Assembly (NCBI GenBank): GCA_900472175.1
Contig: UCHD01000002.1
Span: forward strand, 1-64,000
Length of the DNA stretch: 64,000 nt
Origin: Hyphomicrobiales bacterium
Lineage (GTDB): Bacteria > Pseudomonadota > Alphaproteobacteria > Rhizobiales > Rhizobiaceae
Reading direction: 5' to 3'
Position numbers and translations under genes: made by a program. The notes below the pieces were generated by a model. That model searched no databases and had not been told where the DNA came from. It saw only the letters and a program-made list of their open reading frames with translations. Shown one piece after another: positions 38,860-48,636 of the stretch. The stretch's first letter is position 1; each line of letters begins with the position of its first letter.

Positions 38860-40284
38860 ATGCTTAGAAAACTGGTCCTGACGACTTCGACTGCCCTGGC
38901 GCTAAGCCTTGGCATTACCGTGCCTGCCATGGCCGACCCGATCAAGATCCGGATCGTATCCAAGGATTTCGGCCCGACCAACCCGGATGACGTCAAGCAC
39001 CTGCAGCGCATTGAGGAAGCGCTGAAGGCGCAGGGCACCGATCTGGATATCGAGCTCGTCGACCTGCCGTCGTCGGGCTATGCCGACAAGCTTTCCGTCA
39101 TGCTTTTGTCGGGTGATATCCCGGACCTGATCTACTTCCAGGGGGGCGACGCCAAGATGGTCGAGCAGGGGGTGCTTGAAGATCTGGGGTCGATGATTGC
39201 CGAGACGACCTATCTCAAGGACGCGCTCTGGCCGCACAACGTCCAGCGCCTGAAGAACTACCCCTATCTCCTCTATGTCTATCCGGTTCGCGGCCCGCAG
39301 CCTGTTATCCGCAAGGATTGGCTGGAAAAGACCGGCCTGAAGGCGCCTGAAACCGTCGAGGACTATGTGACCCTGTTCAAGGCGATCAAGGACGGCGATC
39401 TCGACGGCAACGGCGTCGCCGACACCTATGGGGTGACCACGGCCGACAATACCAACGAACTGGATTCGATCTTCAACCAGGCATTCGGCATCACCGGCAC
39501 CTGGATGAAGAACACGGCCGGCGAGTGGGTCAGCGCCCGGATCACCAGCCAGGAGAAGGACAAGATCGCCTTCTACGCCTCGTTGCGCGAGCAGGGGCTT
39601 TACGATCCGGAATACATCACCACCAAATTCGATGTGAAGGAAGACAAGTTCTATACCGGCAAGGCCGGGGTGATCTTCGGTTCGTCCGGCGAAGTCATCG
39701 ACATTTATGGCGGCAAGATGCGGCAGGTACATCCGGGTACCGAACTCGTGCTTCTTGCACCGCCCAAGGGTCCGGGCGGGCAGGGTCTTTCCGCCGTCGA
39801 CGTATCCAAGGAATCGCGTGGCTTCGCCATCTCGACCACCTCCGAACACAAGGCGGAGGTGATGAAGCTGCTGGACTTCATGGCAAGCCCTGAGGGCCAG
39901 ATGTTCGATCGGCTGGGCTTCGAAGGCCAGGAGTTCACCAAGGACGGCGATAGCTACAAGGTGACCGACAAGATCGCCACCTGGTACGCCCGCTTCATGG
40001 TGGCGGCGAACTGGACGCCGCCCGTGGTCTGGCAATCGCAAGCCGCCCAGCAATCGCTGGCAACGATCCAGAAGGACTTCAAGCCGGACAACACGTTCGT
40101 CTGGCCGGCCGATTATGCCGCTGATCTCGATGCCACCGAAAACGTCTATCGCTCCTGGGTCTACAAGTTCATCTCGGGCGCGGCGAAAATGGACCAGTGG
40201 GATCAATATGTCGCCGAATGGGAAGCCGCCGGCGGCACGCGTCTCAACGAGTATGCAAGGACTGTTCTCGATGCAAAAAACTAG
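38860..40284 (+). CDS. sugar ABC transporter, extracellular binding protein (LplA-like)
   Basis: A 474-residue family 1 solute-binding protein. The signal peptide ends at about VPAMA, and the mature chain starts DPIKIRIVSKDFGP. It is long, as in LplA proteins that bind larger saccharides. GGAGGAA precedes ATG 38860. Its 3' end overlaps the first ADP-ribosylglycohydrolase gene by 14 bases. Confidence 0.9.
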   Translation: MLRKLVLTTSTALALSLGITVPAMADPIKIRIVSKDFGPTNPDDVKHLQRIEEALKAQGTDLDIELVDLPSSGYADKLSVMLLSGDIPDLIYFQGGDAKMVEQGVLEDLGSMIAETTYLKDALWPHNVQRLKNYPYLLYVYPVRGPQPVIRKDWLEKTGLKAPETVEDYVTLFKAIKDGDLDGNGVADTYGVTTADNTNELDSIFNQAFGITGTWMKNTAGEWVSARITSQEKDKIAFYASLREQGLYDPEYITTKFDVKEDKFYTGKAGVIFGSSGEVIDIYGGKMRQVHPGTELVLLAPPKGPGGQGLSAVDVSKESRGFAISTTSEHKAEVMKLLDFMASPEGQMFDRLGFEGQEFTKDGDSYKVTDKIATWYARFMVAANWTPPVVWQSQAAQQSLATIQKDFKPDNTFVWPADYAADLDATENVYRSWVYKFISGAAKMDQWDQYVAEWEAAGGTRLNEYARTVLDAKN

Positions 40285-41455
40285 TGCTTCCGGGCTCTCT
40301 CTGAAAGGGAGAGTCCGCGCGCTCATCCATGGCGTCGCGCTCGGCGACGCCATGGGGGCGCCGGTCGAAAAACTGCCTGCCGCCGATATCGTGGCGCGCT
40401 ACGGCCGGGTCGCCTCGCTCGACACGCAGTGGCACAAGATGTCGCTCGACGCGACGGCGCGCAACGGCAGGGTACGCGGCAATGGCATCGTCACCGACGA
40501 TACGCTGATGACGCTCTGCCTGATGGATATCTATGCCGATGTCGGCCGGCATCTGGACGCCTGGGACATGGCCGACGGTATGGTGCGCCAGATCGCCTGG
40601 ATTCCCCGCTACGTGCCGGAACTCCAGCGCGAGGCGATGCTGATCGAGCGGCTGTTCTACCCGGAAAAATGGATTTTCCAGCGTCACCAGCTGACCTCCT
40701 GCGATCCCCGGCAGGGCGGTATCGGCAACATGGTCAACTGCGGTGCCGCCATGTACGTGGCGCCGATCGGTGTGATCAATGCCTGCGATCCGAAGGCTGC
40801 CTATGACGAGGCGATCGCTTTCGCTTCCGGCCATCAGGAAAGCTATGGCCTGGAAGCAGCCGGCGTGTTTGCTGCTGCCGTTGCCGCCGCTTTCGTGCCC
40901 GGCACGACGATCGATACCGTGGTCGAGACGGTCCTGGCCCTGGCCAAGGACGGCACCCGCAACGCCATCGCCGATATCGCGCAAAGCGCCCGCCAGTTGA
41001 AGGCTGAGGGTGCGGATCATGCGGCGGTGGTTGCAGAATTCCACCGGGTCATCGCGCCCTATTCCCCGATGGGGGACGACGTCAACCACACCGCTGCCAA
41101 GGCCGGGCGCCTGACAGGCGCCTATCAGCCGAACCGACTGGGTTCGATCGAGGAACTGCCGCTGGCGCTGGGCTTCTGCCTCGTCAATGACGGCGATTTC
41201 CGCCGCTCGATCGAGGATGGCATCAATTCCGGCCGCGATACCGACTCGATTGGGGTCATGGCGGGCGCCATTCTCGGCACCATGCACGGCGAAGACGTTG
41301 TCGATGAGGCCGACTGCCAGCTGCTCGACCGGGCAAACCGGCTCGATCTCACCGCATCAGCCGATGCGTTCACCGAAACCGTCAAAACCATCCTCGCAGC
41401 CGACCAGGCTGCGGCGGAAAACCGTAGCCGCAGCCGCGCTGCTCTCCTGATTTAG
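40271..41455 (+). CDS. ADP-ribosylglycohydrolase-family protein (1)
   Basis: A 394-residue DraG-like all-helical hydrolase. The three metal-binding motifs are conserved: GVALGDAMGAPVE (about residue 22), VTDDTLMTL (about 74) and GRDTDSIGVMAGAILG (about 318). It has no signal peptide, so it is cytosolic. Family members cleave N- or O-glycosidic bonds of ADP-ribose or related ribosides. Being fused by overlap to a binding-protein gene suggests it acts on the imported compound, probably a glycoside. The start at 40271 lies 14 bases inside the upstream gene. Confidence 0.85.
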   Translation: MQKTSASGLSLKGRVRALIHGVALGDAMGAPVEKLPAADIVARYGRVASLDTQWHKMSLDATARNGRVRGNGIVTDDTLMTLCLMDIYADVGRHLDAWDMADGMVRQIAWIPRYVPELQREAMLIERLFYPEKWIFQRHQLTSCDPRQGGIGNMVNCGAAMYVAPIGVINACDPKAAYDEAIAFASGHQESYGLEAAGVFAAAVAAAFVPGTTIDTVVETVLALAKDGTRNAIADIAQSARQLKAEGADHAAVVAEFHRVIAPYSPMGDDVNHTAAKAGRLTGAYQPNRLGSIEELPLALGFCLVNDGDFRRSIEDGINSGRDTDSIGVMAGAILGTMHGEDVVDEADCQLLDRANRLDLTASADAFTETVKTILAADQAAAENRSRSRAALLI

Positions 41456-41473
41456 AATTGTAAAGAAAGACGC

Positions 41474-43582
41474 ATGATGTCCAAGCTGACCAAAGAGATG
41501 ATTCACGAGAAGATCTATGCCGGTTTCATCGGCAAGGCGATTGGCGTTCGTCTCGGTGCGCCGGTTGAGCCGACGATCTGGAGCTACGAGCGCATCCACA
41601 GGACCTATGGCGAAGTCACCCAGTATCTGCGCGACTTCAAGAATTTTGCCGCCGATGACGATACCAACGGCCCGGTCTATTTCATCCGCGCGCTGCGCGA
41701 CTACGGCCTGAAGGCGAGTGCTGCCGATGTTGGCCGGACCTGGGTGAACTATGCCGCCGAGGAGCATGGCATGTATTGGTGGGGCGGCTTTGGGGTATCC
41801 ACCGAACACACGGCCTATCGCAACCTGCGCGCCGGTATTCCGGCACCCCAGTCCGGATCCATCGCCCAGAACGGCGCCAGCGTTGCCGAGCAGATCGGCG
41901 GGCAGATCTTCATCGACAGCTGGGGCTGGGTGCATCCCGGCGAGCCGCAGAAAGCCGCCGATGCCTCGGCGCGGGCCGCAAGTGTTGCCCATGACGGCGA
42001 GGGTTTGAATGGCGCGCGCTTCTGCGCTGCGGCGATTGCTGCGGCGTTTGAAGCAACGTCGATTGCCGATATCGTCACCACTGCCATGGCGACGATATCG
42101 GCAAAATCCACCTACGCGCGCGTCGCCCAAGCGGTGATCGATTTCCACAAGGCCAACCCTGGCAACTGGCGCGCGTGCCGCGACATGCTGACGGCGGAAT
42201 GGGGCTATGACCGTTATCCCGGCGTCTGCCATATCATTCCGAATGCCGGCGTCACCGTGATGGCGATCCTCTATGGCGAGGGCGATCTGCCGCGCACCGC
42301 CGAGATTGCCACGATGGCCGGCTGGGATACCGACTGCAATGCCGGCAATGCCGGTGCCATCGTCGGCACGTTCCAGGGCGTGCAGCCGGGCTGGGATCGA
42401 TACCGGACGCCGATCAACGATTTCGTCATCGCCTCCGGCGTCGTCGGCTCGATCAACATCGTCGACATTCCGTCCTTCGCGCGGGAACTGACGGTGCTGG
42501 CACTCCAGCTGCGTGGCGACGAGGTGCCGGCGCTCTGGCTCGAAGACTTCACCCGGCGCGGTGTCCGCTTCGATTTCGATCTGCCGGGCTCGACGCATGC
42601 CTTCCGGACAGCGGGTTTCAACCAGATCAGCGTCAAGTCATCGACAGAAAAACATGTCGAAGGCTCTCGCGGTTCGCTGGAAATCCAGCTCGATCGGCTT
42701 GAGCGCGGGCATGGCGGCCGCATTTTCTGGAAGCCGTTCTATCGCCGCGAGGATTTTGACGACGAGCGCTATCGTCCGATGTTCACGCCGCTGGTCGATG
42801 CGGGACAGAAGGTCTCGTTCAAGCTGTTGCTCGATCCCTGGAACGGCGACGGCAATCTGCGCGTCGTCCCTTACGTCCGCCGCGCCATGTCGGGAACGGT
42901 CGAGGAAATCGGCGGCTGGCATGTGCCCGATCATCAGGGCTGGCAGGACTACGCGTTCACCGTCCCGGAAGGCGTGGAGGCCATCGACGAGATCGGCATT
43001 CAGGTCGAATATTTCGGCCGGTTGAAATTCCTCGGTCGCCTGTTCCTTGCCGATTTCAACGTCGAAGGTGTCGGCCATACCGTCATCGACCCGAAAACCG
43101 AAGTGCAGGAATGGGGGGCGATTTCCCGCTTCACCTGGAACCGCGGCCATTGGACCCTGCAGAACGGCCGCATTCACGCCCATACGGCCAGCGACGCCGA
43201 TATCTGGACGGGGCATTATTATGCCCGCGCCGTCACCGTTCGCGCCGATATCCAGCCGCTGGCAGGGACGTCGCATCTGGTCACCGCTCGCGTCCAGGGC
43301 ACCAGCCAGTTCTACGCTGCCGGGTTTGATGGCGATGACGTGGTGATCCTGAAGGAGGATTTCGGCACCACCGTTCTGGTCCGGGCGCCCTTCAAGCGGG
43401 AGTTTGGCCGCAATTATGCATTCGCGTTTTCGGCGCACGGCGACACTTTGTCGTTTGCGGTCGATGGCAAGGTGCTGATCGAGGCAAAGGACGGTCAGTA
43501 CACCTACGGCATGGTCGGCCTCCGCCTCGGTGCGCTCGGGCGCATGAGTGTCGGCACGGTTGAGATCGTCGAGGCTGCCTGA
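41474..43582 (+). CDS. ADP-ribosylglycohydrolase-family protein (2) with C-terminal beta domains
   Basis: A 702-residue protein. The N-terminal half (about 1-350) is a DraG-like domain with GFIGKAIGVRLGAPVE, DDDTNGPVYF and AGWDTDCNAGNAGAIVGT. The C-terminal half has no recognised name. It reads as two beta-rich domains (about 370-520 and 530-700), the second resembling LamG or DUF1080-like folds that bind carbohydrate. It has no signal peptide. It is transcribed with the first DraG-like gene, so the two may act on different linkages or steps. Confidence 0.82.
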   Translation: MMSKLTKEMIHEKIYAGFIGKAIGVRLGAPVEPTIWSYERIHRTYGEVTQYLRDFKNFAADDDTNGPVYFIRALRDYGLKASAADVGRTWVNYAAEEHGMYWWGGFGVSTEHTAYRNLRAGIPAPQSGSIAQNGASVAEQIGGQIFIDSWGWVHPGEPQKAADASARAASVAHDGEGLNGARFCAAAIAAAFEATSIADIVTTAMATISAKSTYARVAQAVIDFHKANPGNWRACRDMLTAEWGYDRYPGVCHIIPNAGVTVMAILYGEGDLPRTAEIATMAGWDTDCNAGNAGAIVGTFQGVQPGWDRYRTPINDFVIASGVVGSINIVDIPSFARELTVLALQLRGDEVPALWLEDFTRRGVRFDFDLPGSTHAFRTAGFNQISVKSSTEKHVEGSRGSLEIQLDRLERGHGGRIFWKPFYRREDFDDERYRPMFTPLVDAGQKVSFKLLLDPWNGDGNLRVVPYVRRAMSGTVEEIGGWHVPDHQGWQDYAFTVPEGVEAIDEIGIQVEYFGRLKFLGRLFLADFNVEGVGHTVIDPKTEVQEWGAISRFTWNRGHWTLQNGRIHAHTASDADIWTGHYYARAVTVRADIQPLAGTSHLVTARVQGTSQFYAAGFDGDDVVILKEDFGTTVLVRAPFKREFGRNYAFAFSAHGDTLSFAVDGKVLIEAKDGQYTYGMVGLRLGALGRMSVGTVEIVEAA

Positions 43583-43586
43583 CGTT

Positions 43587-43627
43587 TCGCCCCGTCTGCT
43601 GCCTTCGAAAGAGGGCAGGCGGGGCGA
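43587..43627. repeat. 13-bp hairpin between two operon genes
   Basis: TCGCCCCGTCTGC (43587-43599) pairs with GCAGGCGGGGCGA (43615-43627) at 13 positions with one wobble, around a 15-base loop. No T-run follows and the ATPase gene begins soon after. It may tune expression of the distal genes by partial termination or RNA processing. Confidence 0.55.
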
Positions 43628-43659
43628 TGGTCTAGGCGGAGCAATTGGGAGGAATGTGC

Positions 43660-44715
43660 ATGTCTGAGATCGAACTCAGGAACGTCGGCAAGAGCTATGG
43701 CAGCCTGTCCGTACTCAACGATATCTCGCTTGATATGAGCAGCGGCGAGTTTGTGGTTCTGGTCGGCCCGTCGGGCTGCGGCAAGTCCACGCTGCTGCGG
43801 ATGATTGCCGGGCTGGAGGATATCAGCGCCGGTGAGATCACCATCGGCGGCAAGATCGTCAACGACATGCCGGCAAAGGAACGCGACCTGGCGATGGTGT
43901 TTCAGAGCTATGCGCTCTACCCGCATATGAAGGTCGCCGACAATATGAGTTTTGCGCTCAAACTCGCCGGCGTCTCCAAGGTGGAGATCAACCGTCGTGT
44001 CAACGACGCTGCCGAAATCCTTGGCCTGGAACATCTTCTTGGTCGCCTGCCGCGTGAGCTTTCCGGTGGGCAGCGCCAGCGTGTCGCCATGGGGCGCGCC
44101 ATCGTGCGTGATCCGCGCGCCTTTCTGTTCGATGAGCCGCTGTCCAATCTCGATGCCAAACTTCGCGTCAAGATGCGCGGCGAGATCAAGAAACTGCATC
44201 AGCGCCTGGGCAAGACGACGATCTACGTCACCCACGACCAGACCGAAGCGATGACCATGGCCGACACGATCGTGGTGCTGAACGGTGGCAGGATCGAGCA
44301 GATGGGGCCGCCGCTGGAGCTTTACAGAAATCCCCGCAACCTCTTCGTTGCAGGGTTCATCGGCTCGCCGGAAATCAACTTGCTGAAGGGCGAAGTCGAC
44401 GGGACTTCACTCAGGCTTGCCGATGGCACCGCGCTGCCGCTGCCCGCCGGCCTTAATCTGGCTCAGGGCCGCAAAGCCACCTACGGCATCCGCCCGCAGC
44501 ATGTCCGCCTCAGCGATGAGGGTGTTGCCGCCGAGGTCGGGCTGGTCGAGCCGACCGGGGATACGCAGGAAGTGACGCTGCGGCTTGCGGCGAACGATAT
44601 CACCATGGTGCTGGGCGACGATCCGCCATTGCTGCCCGGTGCGCGGGTGAGAATCGGCATCGATCCCGCCAATGTGCTGCTGTTCGATGACATATCCGGC
44701 GAACGCATCCAATGA
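43660..44715 (+). CDS. sugar ABC transporter ATPase (UgpC/MsmK family)
   Basis: A 351-residue ATPase. Walker [10 protein letters not shown] is at residues 36-44, the signature is [19 protein letters not shown], Walker B is [11 protein letters not shown], and the C-terminal TOBE-like domain is present. It powers the LplBC-like permeases. GGGAGG at 43647-43652 sits ideally before ATG 43660; in-frame ATG 43654 is too close. Its stop overlaps the next ATG. Confidence 0.93.
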   Translation: MSEIELRNVGKSYGSLSVLNDISLDMSSGEFVVLVGPSGCGKSTLLRMIAGLEDISAGEITIGGKIVNDMPAKERDLAMVFQSYALYPHMKVADNMSFALKLAGVSKVEINRRVNDAAEILGLEHLLGRLPRELSGGQRQRVAMGRAIVRDPRAFLFDEPLSNLDAKLRVKMRGEIKKLHQRLGKTTIYVTHDQTEAMTMADTIVVLNGGRIEQMGPPLELYRNPRNLFVAGFIGSPEINLLKGEVDGTSLRLADGTALPLPAGLNLAQGRKATYGIRPQHVRLSDEGVAAEVGLVEPTGDTQEVTLRLAANDITMVLGDDPPLLPGARVRIGIDPANVLLFDDISGERIQ

Positions 44716-45929
44716 CCGGCTACGCGCGCAAACATTGGGACCCAAGGGCTGAAGGTCCGCTTGAGGGCATCAAGGTGCTCGATCTTTCGCGGCTGGTGGC
44801 CGGCAACATGCTGTCGCTGCAACTGGCCGATTTCGGTGCCGATGTGGTCAAGATAGAGCCTCCGGCCGGCGATCCGCTGCGGGAGTGGAAGGAAGACGGG
44901 CTTTCGCTGTTCTGGAAGACCTACGGCCGCAACAAGCGCTCCGTGGTGCTCAACCTGCGCGAAGCGGCGGATCGCGAGGCGCTGTGGGCTTTGATTGATA
45001 GCGCCGACGTGCTGATCGAAAATTACCGGCCGGGCACGTTGGAACAGATGGGCTTTGGCCCCGATGTGCTGCTGGCGCGCAACCCCGATTTGGTCGTCGT
45101 GCGCATTTCAGGATTCGGCCAGACAGGTCCCTATGCCACGTTTCCCGGTTTTGGAACCATCGTTGAGGGCATGAGTGGCTATGCCTATCGGACCGGGTTT
45201 GCGGATCGTGAACCGGTCCTGCCGCCGCTGGCGCTGGCCGACATGATCGCCGGGATCTATGGCATGTCGGCCACGGTCACAGCCCTTTTTGCCCGCCAGC
45301 AGGGTAAGGCGGGCGGGCAGGTGATCGATCTGTCGCTGCTGGAGCCGATCTTCTCGGTGCTCGGCCCGGAGGCGGCCATCTACGCGCTGACCGGCAAGGT
45401 CAAGGAGCGCACCGGCAGTGCCTCCAACACGGCATGCCCGCGCAATGTCTACCGCTGCGCCGATGGCCAATATGTGGCCCTGTCCGGCTCGACGCCCGCT
45501 GTCGCGCGGCGTATTTTCGAGATCATCGGACGGGCCGATATGAATGACGACCCGCGCTTTTCCACCAACAGCGCGCGTCTCAAACATCGGGACCTGGTCG
45601 ATGAAGCAATCGGCGCCTGGTTTTCGGCTCGCTCGCACGACGAGGCGTTGGCGGTCATGCGCGACAGCGGCGCAACTGTCGGTCCGATCTACAGCATCGC
45701 CGATGCGGCCTCAGATGCGCATTTCAACGAGCGCGAGGTCATCGTCGCCCTGGACGACGAGGAGCACGGCGTGCTGCCGATGCACAACATCGTCCCGCGC
45801 ATGTCCGCGACACCCGGAGGTTTCCGGCGCCCGGCACCCGCACTTGGCGAACACACGTCGGAGGTGCTGACGGAGGCCGGTGTTTCTGCCGAAACCGTAG
45901 CGACGATCGTTGCCGGAGCCGCTGGATGA
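44712..45929 (+). CDS. CaiB/BaiF-family CoA-transferase
   Basis: A 405-residue class III CoA-transferase. It opens with [20 protein letters not shown] and has [19 protein letters not shown] and the catalytic aspartate in [12 protein letters not shown]. It moves CoA between carboxylic acids. The ATGA overlap with the ATPase ties it to the import operon. It pairs with the CitE-like lyase that follows, as in pathways where an acid is activated to its CoA ester and then cleaved. The acid is unknown. Confidence 0.9.
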   Translation: MTGYARKHWDPRAEGPLEGIKVLDLSRLVAGNMLSLQLADFGADVVKIEPPAGDPLREWKEDGLSLFWKTYGRNKRSVVLNLREAADREALWALIDSADVLIENYRPGTLEQMGFGPDVLLARNPDLVVVRISGFGQTGPYATFPGFGTIVEGMSGYAYRTGFADREPVLPPLALADMIAGIYGMSATVTALFARQQGKAGGQVIDLSLLEPIFSVLGPEAAIYALTGKVKERTGSASNTACPRNVYRCADGQYVALSGSTPAVARRIFEIIGRADMNDDPRFSTNSARLKHRDLVDEAIGAWFSARSHDEALAVMRDSGATVGPIYSIADAASDAHFNEREVIVALDDEEHGVLPMHNIVPRMSATPGGFRRPAPALGEHTSEVLTEAGVSAETVATIVAGAAG

Positions 45930-46786
45930 AGTTGCGCTCGCTGCTTTACGTTCCCGCACATCTCGACCGCTTCGTCGGCCGGGCTCACGAGCGCACTGCC
46001 GACGCAATCATCCTCGATCTCGAGGATTCGGTGCCGGTCGCAAGCAAGCTTGGCGCCCGCGAAGTGCTGCCCGGCTCGGTCCGACAAACGGGGCAATCAG
46101 GTGCGGCGGTGTTCGTACGGATCAATGCCGACGACGCTCTGCTATTCGATGACGCTGCGGCTGCGTGCAGGGCGGGCGCCTATGGCCTTGTCGTTCCAAA
46201 GGTGACGTCCGCCGGGGAACTTGAACGGCTCGCTGTCCACCTTGCCGCTGTGGAGCGCGACATGGCGCGTGCGCCGATGTCCATTATCGGCCTCATCGAA
46301 GATCCGGGGGCGGTGTTCGATGCGCGGGCGGTGGCCGCACATGCCCGTGTGCTTGGCCTGGCCCTCGGCAGCGAGGACTTTGCCATGGCGATGGGGGCCG
46401 ACCCGGTGCCGGATGTCCTGCGGCTCCCGAAGCTTACGGTTCATATGGCCGCGAAGGCGCATGGCAAACTGTCCTTCGGCCTGCTTCGCAGTATCGCGGA
46501 TTATGCCGATAGCGACGGCCTGCAGGCAGCTGCCATTGAAGCCAAGGCCTTTGGGTTTGACGGCGCAACATGCGTTCACCCGTCGGCCGTTCCGGTCCTG
46601 AATGCCGGGTTCTCGCCGACCGAGGCGGAATGCGATTGGGCAAGGCGTCTGCTCGTTGAAGCGGCCAAGGCAACCGCGGAAAACCGCGGAGCCTTTATCT
46701 TCGAAGGCAGAATGGCCGACGCGCCAGTCCTGGCACGCGCCCGGACGATATTGACCAAGGCGGGGCGAGGCGGCGAAAGCGACTGA
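45926..46786 (+). CDS. HpcH/HpaI aldolase, citrate lyase beta-like (CitE)
   Basis: A 286-residue TIM barrel. The motif LRSLLYVPAHLDRFV starts it, ILDLEDSVPVASK and a later LIEDPGAV supply acidic metal ligands, and ALGSEDFAMAMG is conserved. CitE-like proteins cleave acyl-CoA esters such as malyl- or citramalyl-CoA. With the CaiB gene it implies a hydroxy-acid CoA intermediate. It overlaps the upstream stop (ATGA). It is the last gene of the operon. Confidence 0.88.
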   Translation: MKLRSLLYVPAHLDRFVGRAHERTADAIILDLEDSVPVASKLGAREVLPGSVRQTGQSGAAVFVRINADDALLFDDAAAACRAGAYGLVVPKVTSAGELERLAVHLAAVERDMARAPMSIIGLIEDPGAVFDARAVAAHARVLGLALGSEDFAMAMGADPVPDVLRLPKLTVHMAAKAHGKLSFGLLRSIADYADSDGLQAAAIEAKAFGFDGATCVHPSAVPVLNAGFSPTEAECDWARRLLVEAAKATAENRGAFIFEGRMADAPVLARARTILTKAGRGGESD

Positions 46787-46844
46787 ACAGGGACATGCTC
46801 GCGTTGTGCGCCCCTTCAGACAATCTGCCACGGCCTCGATAAGC

Positions 46845-48311
46845 TCAAGCCGCCTTGGGTTCGATCAATCCGTCCAGGCTGCCGATCAGTGCCGAGCTTG
46901 CCTGATTTAATCCGGCAACATCCACGGCGATGCCATGGCTCCTGAACCGTTGCACCACCTTGTCGAGTGCGGCAACAGCCGTGATATCCCAGAAATGCGC
47001 TTCCGATACATCGATCAGCACCGTCATCCCGGTGGCCTGCGGAATATCGAATGCCTCGATGAAAATGTCTGCGGAGGCAAAGAATACTTGCCCGGAGACA
47101 CGGTACGACACGCGGCCAGCCTCGCTATCGACCGTTGTTTCCACCCGCAGCAGGCGGGCGACCTTGAACGTGAAGAAGACGCCGCTGAGCAGCACGCCGA
47201 CGGTGACGCCCAGCGCGAGGTTGGAGCTGAACACCGTGACCAGAACGGTCGCCACCATCACGGCACTCGACATCCTGGGATGAACGACCACCGAGCGCAG
47301 TGACGACCAATCAAATGTGTCGATCGATACCATCACCATGATAGCGACCAATGCGGCGACCGGGACCTGGGAAACCCATGGCTTGAGCAAGACCATCAGG
47401 ATCAGCAGGAAGGCGCCGGCAAACAGGGTGGAGAGGCGGCCGCGCCCACCGTATTTCACGTTGCTGACCGTCTGGCCGATCATGCCGCATCCGGCGATGC
47501 CGCCGAACAGGCTGGCCGCAGCATTGGCGATGCCAAGGCCGGTACACTCCCGGTTTTTCGAACTTGCGGTGCCGGTGAGATCATCGACGACGCTGGCCGT
47601 CATCATGGATTCGAGCAGGCCGACCATGGCGATGGCCAAGGCCGGTCCGGCGATGATTGCCAGCGTTTCCAGCGTCAGCGGAACGGCGGGCCACCCAAAG
47701 ACCGGAAGGGTGTCCGGCAGTTTGCCGAGGTCGGCGACGGTCATGACCGGCAGCTGAAAAGCAATCGAGGCAACCGTCAGCACAAGGATGCAGATCAGCG
47801 GCGACGGGATCGCCCGCGTGATCCTTGGAACAAGATAGATGATCGCAAGCCCGGCGGCGAGCATGGCATAGGCAATCCAGTCCCCACCAATGATATGCGG
47901 CAGTTGGGCCGCAAAGATCAGGATGGCCAGCGCATTGACGAAACCGGTGCGGACGGAATTGGAAACAAACCGCATGAGAACGCCAAGGCGCAATAGTCCG
48001 AAGGCGATCTGGAAAATGCCGGCCAGCAACCCGGCGGCGAACAGGTATGGCAGTCCGTGCGCATGGACCAGAGGGGTCGCAACCAGCGCCACCGAGCCAG
48101 CCGCAGCCGAAATCATCGCGGGGCGTCCGCCGGTAAACGCGATGACGATGCCGATGACGAACGAGGCGAACAGGCCGACCTGCGGATCGACGCCTGCGAC
48201 GAAGGAAAAGGCGATAACCTCGGGGATCAGGGCGAAGGTCGCGACAGCGCCGGCAAGCATGTCGCGCATGGGGTTGGCGGACCAATCCCGGCGGATGGAT
48301 GAAAATAACAT
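46845..48311 (-). CDS. SulP-family anion transporter with STAS domain
   Basis: A 488-residue transporter. The family start [19 protein letters not shown] is followed by about ten to twelve spans. The C-terminal STAS domain has [22 protein letters not shown]. Members move sulfate, bicarbonate or organic anions. ATG 48311 has no clear ribosome site; the upstream in-frame extension is compositionally unlikely. It is convergent with the CitE operon. Confidence 0.88.
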   Translation of the reverse strand: MLFSSIRRDWSANPMRDMLAGAVATFALIPEVIAFSFVAGVDPQVGLFASFVIGIVIAFTGGRPAMISAAAGSVALVATPLVHAHGLPYLFAAGLLAGIFQIAFGLLRLGVLMRFVSNSVRTGFVNALAILIFAAQLPHIIGGDWIAYAMLAAGLAIIYLVPRITRAIPSPLICILVLTVASIAFQLPVMTVADLGKLPDTLPVFGWPAVPLTLETLAIIAGPALAIAMVGLLESMMTASVVDDLTGTASSKNRECTGLGIANAAASLFGGIAGCGMIGQTVSNVKYGGRGRLSTLFAGAFLLILMVLLKPWVSQVPVAALVAIMVMVSIDTFDWSSLRSVVVHPRMSSAVMVATVLVTVFSSNLALGVTVGVLLSGVFFTFKVARLLRVETTVDSEAGRVSYRVSGQVFFASADIFIEAFDIPQATGMTVLIDVSEAHFWDITAVAALDKVVQRFRSHGIAVDVAGLNQASSALIGSLDGLIEPKAA

Positions 48312-48636
48312 GGGGTGAGTTCTCGCAAAGCATGGCAACGCGCTTCTCGAAGCGGGTATGGATTGGCATGCGGGTTTTGCGTTGTCTGGCGGATCGGCGG
48401 CCAGAAGAGCCACCCGGAATTTCACCGGGTCCGTGGTGATTGAAGGGGTTATAGACCGCATTTTTGCAGCGATGCAACACGAAATGTCTCCTGATCGCGG
48501 GCGACCTGGGAGCGAGCTGCGATCAGGGGGCTGGGGCTTTCCGGCCCTTGCTCGGCCGGTCGAAGATTGCTGATGGATGCGCCCGCGGCCGATACAGGCC
48601 GCGCGCGCTTCTTAAAGATTGGCGCGAGGGTGAGCC
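48312..48636. other. intergenic region between SulP and the biotin carboxylase gene
   Basis: 325 bases, all upstream of the minus-strand SulP gene and downstream of the biotin carboxylase gene. A 7-bp hairpin CGCGGCC/GGCCGCG (48584-48603) is a possible end-of-transcript structure. No ORF or other regulatory element is convincing. Confidence 0.45.
48584..48603. terminator. GC hairpin downstream of the biotin carboxylase gene
   Basis: CGCGGCC (48584-48590) and GGCCGCG (48597-48603) form a 7-bp stem with a GATACA loop, 34 bases past the stop of the minus-strand gene. There is no T-run. Confidence 0.28.

Noticed and set aside
43587-43627. Rho-independent terminator splitting the LacI operon
   Set aside because: The hairpin lacks a following T-run, and the ATPase needed by the upstream permeases lies just downstream, so full termination is unlikely.
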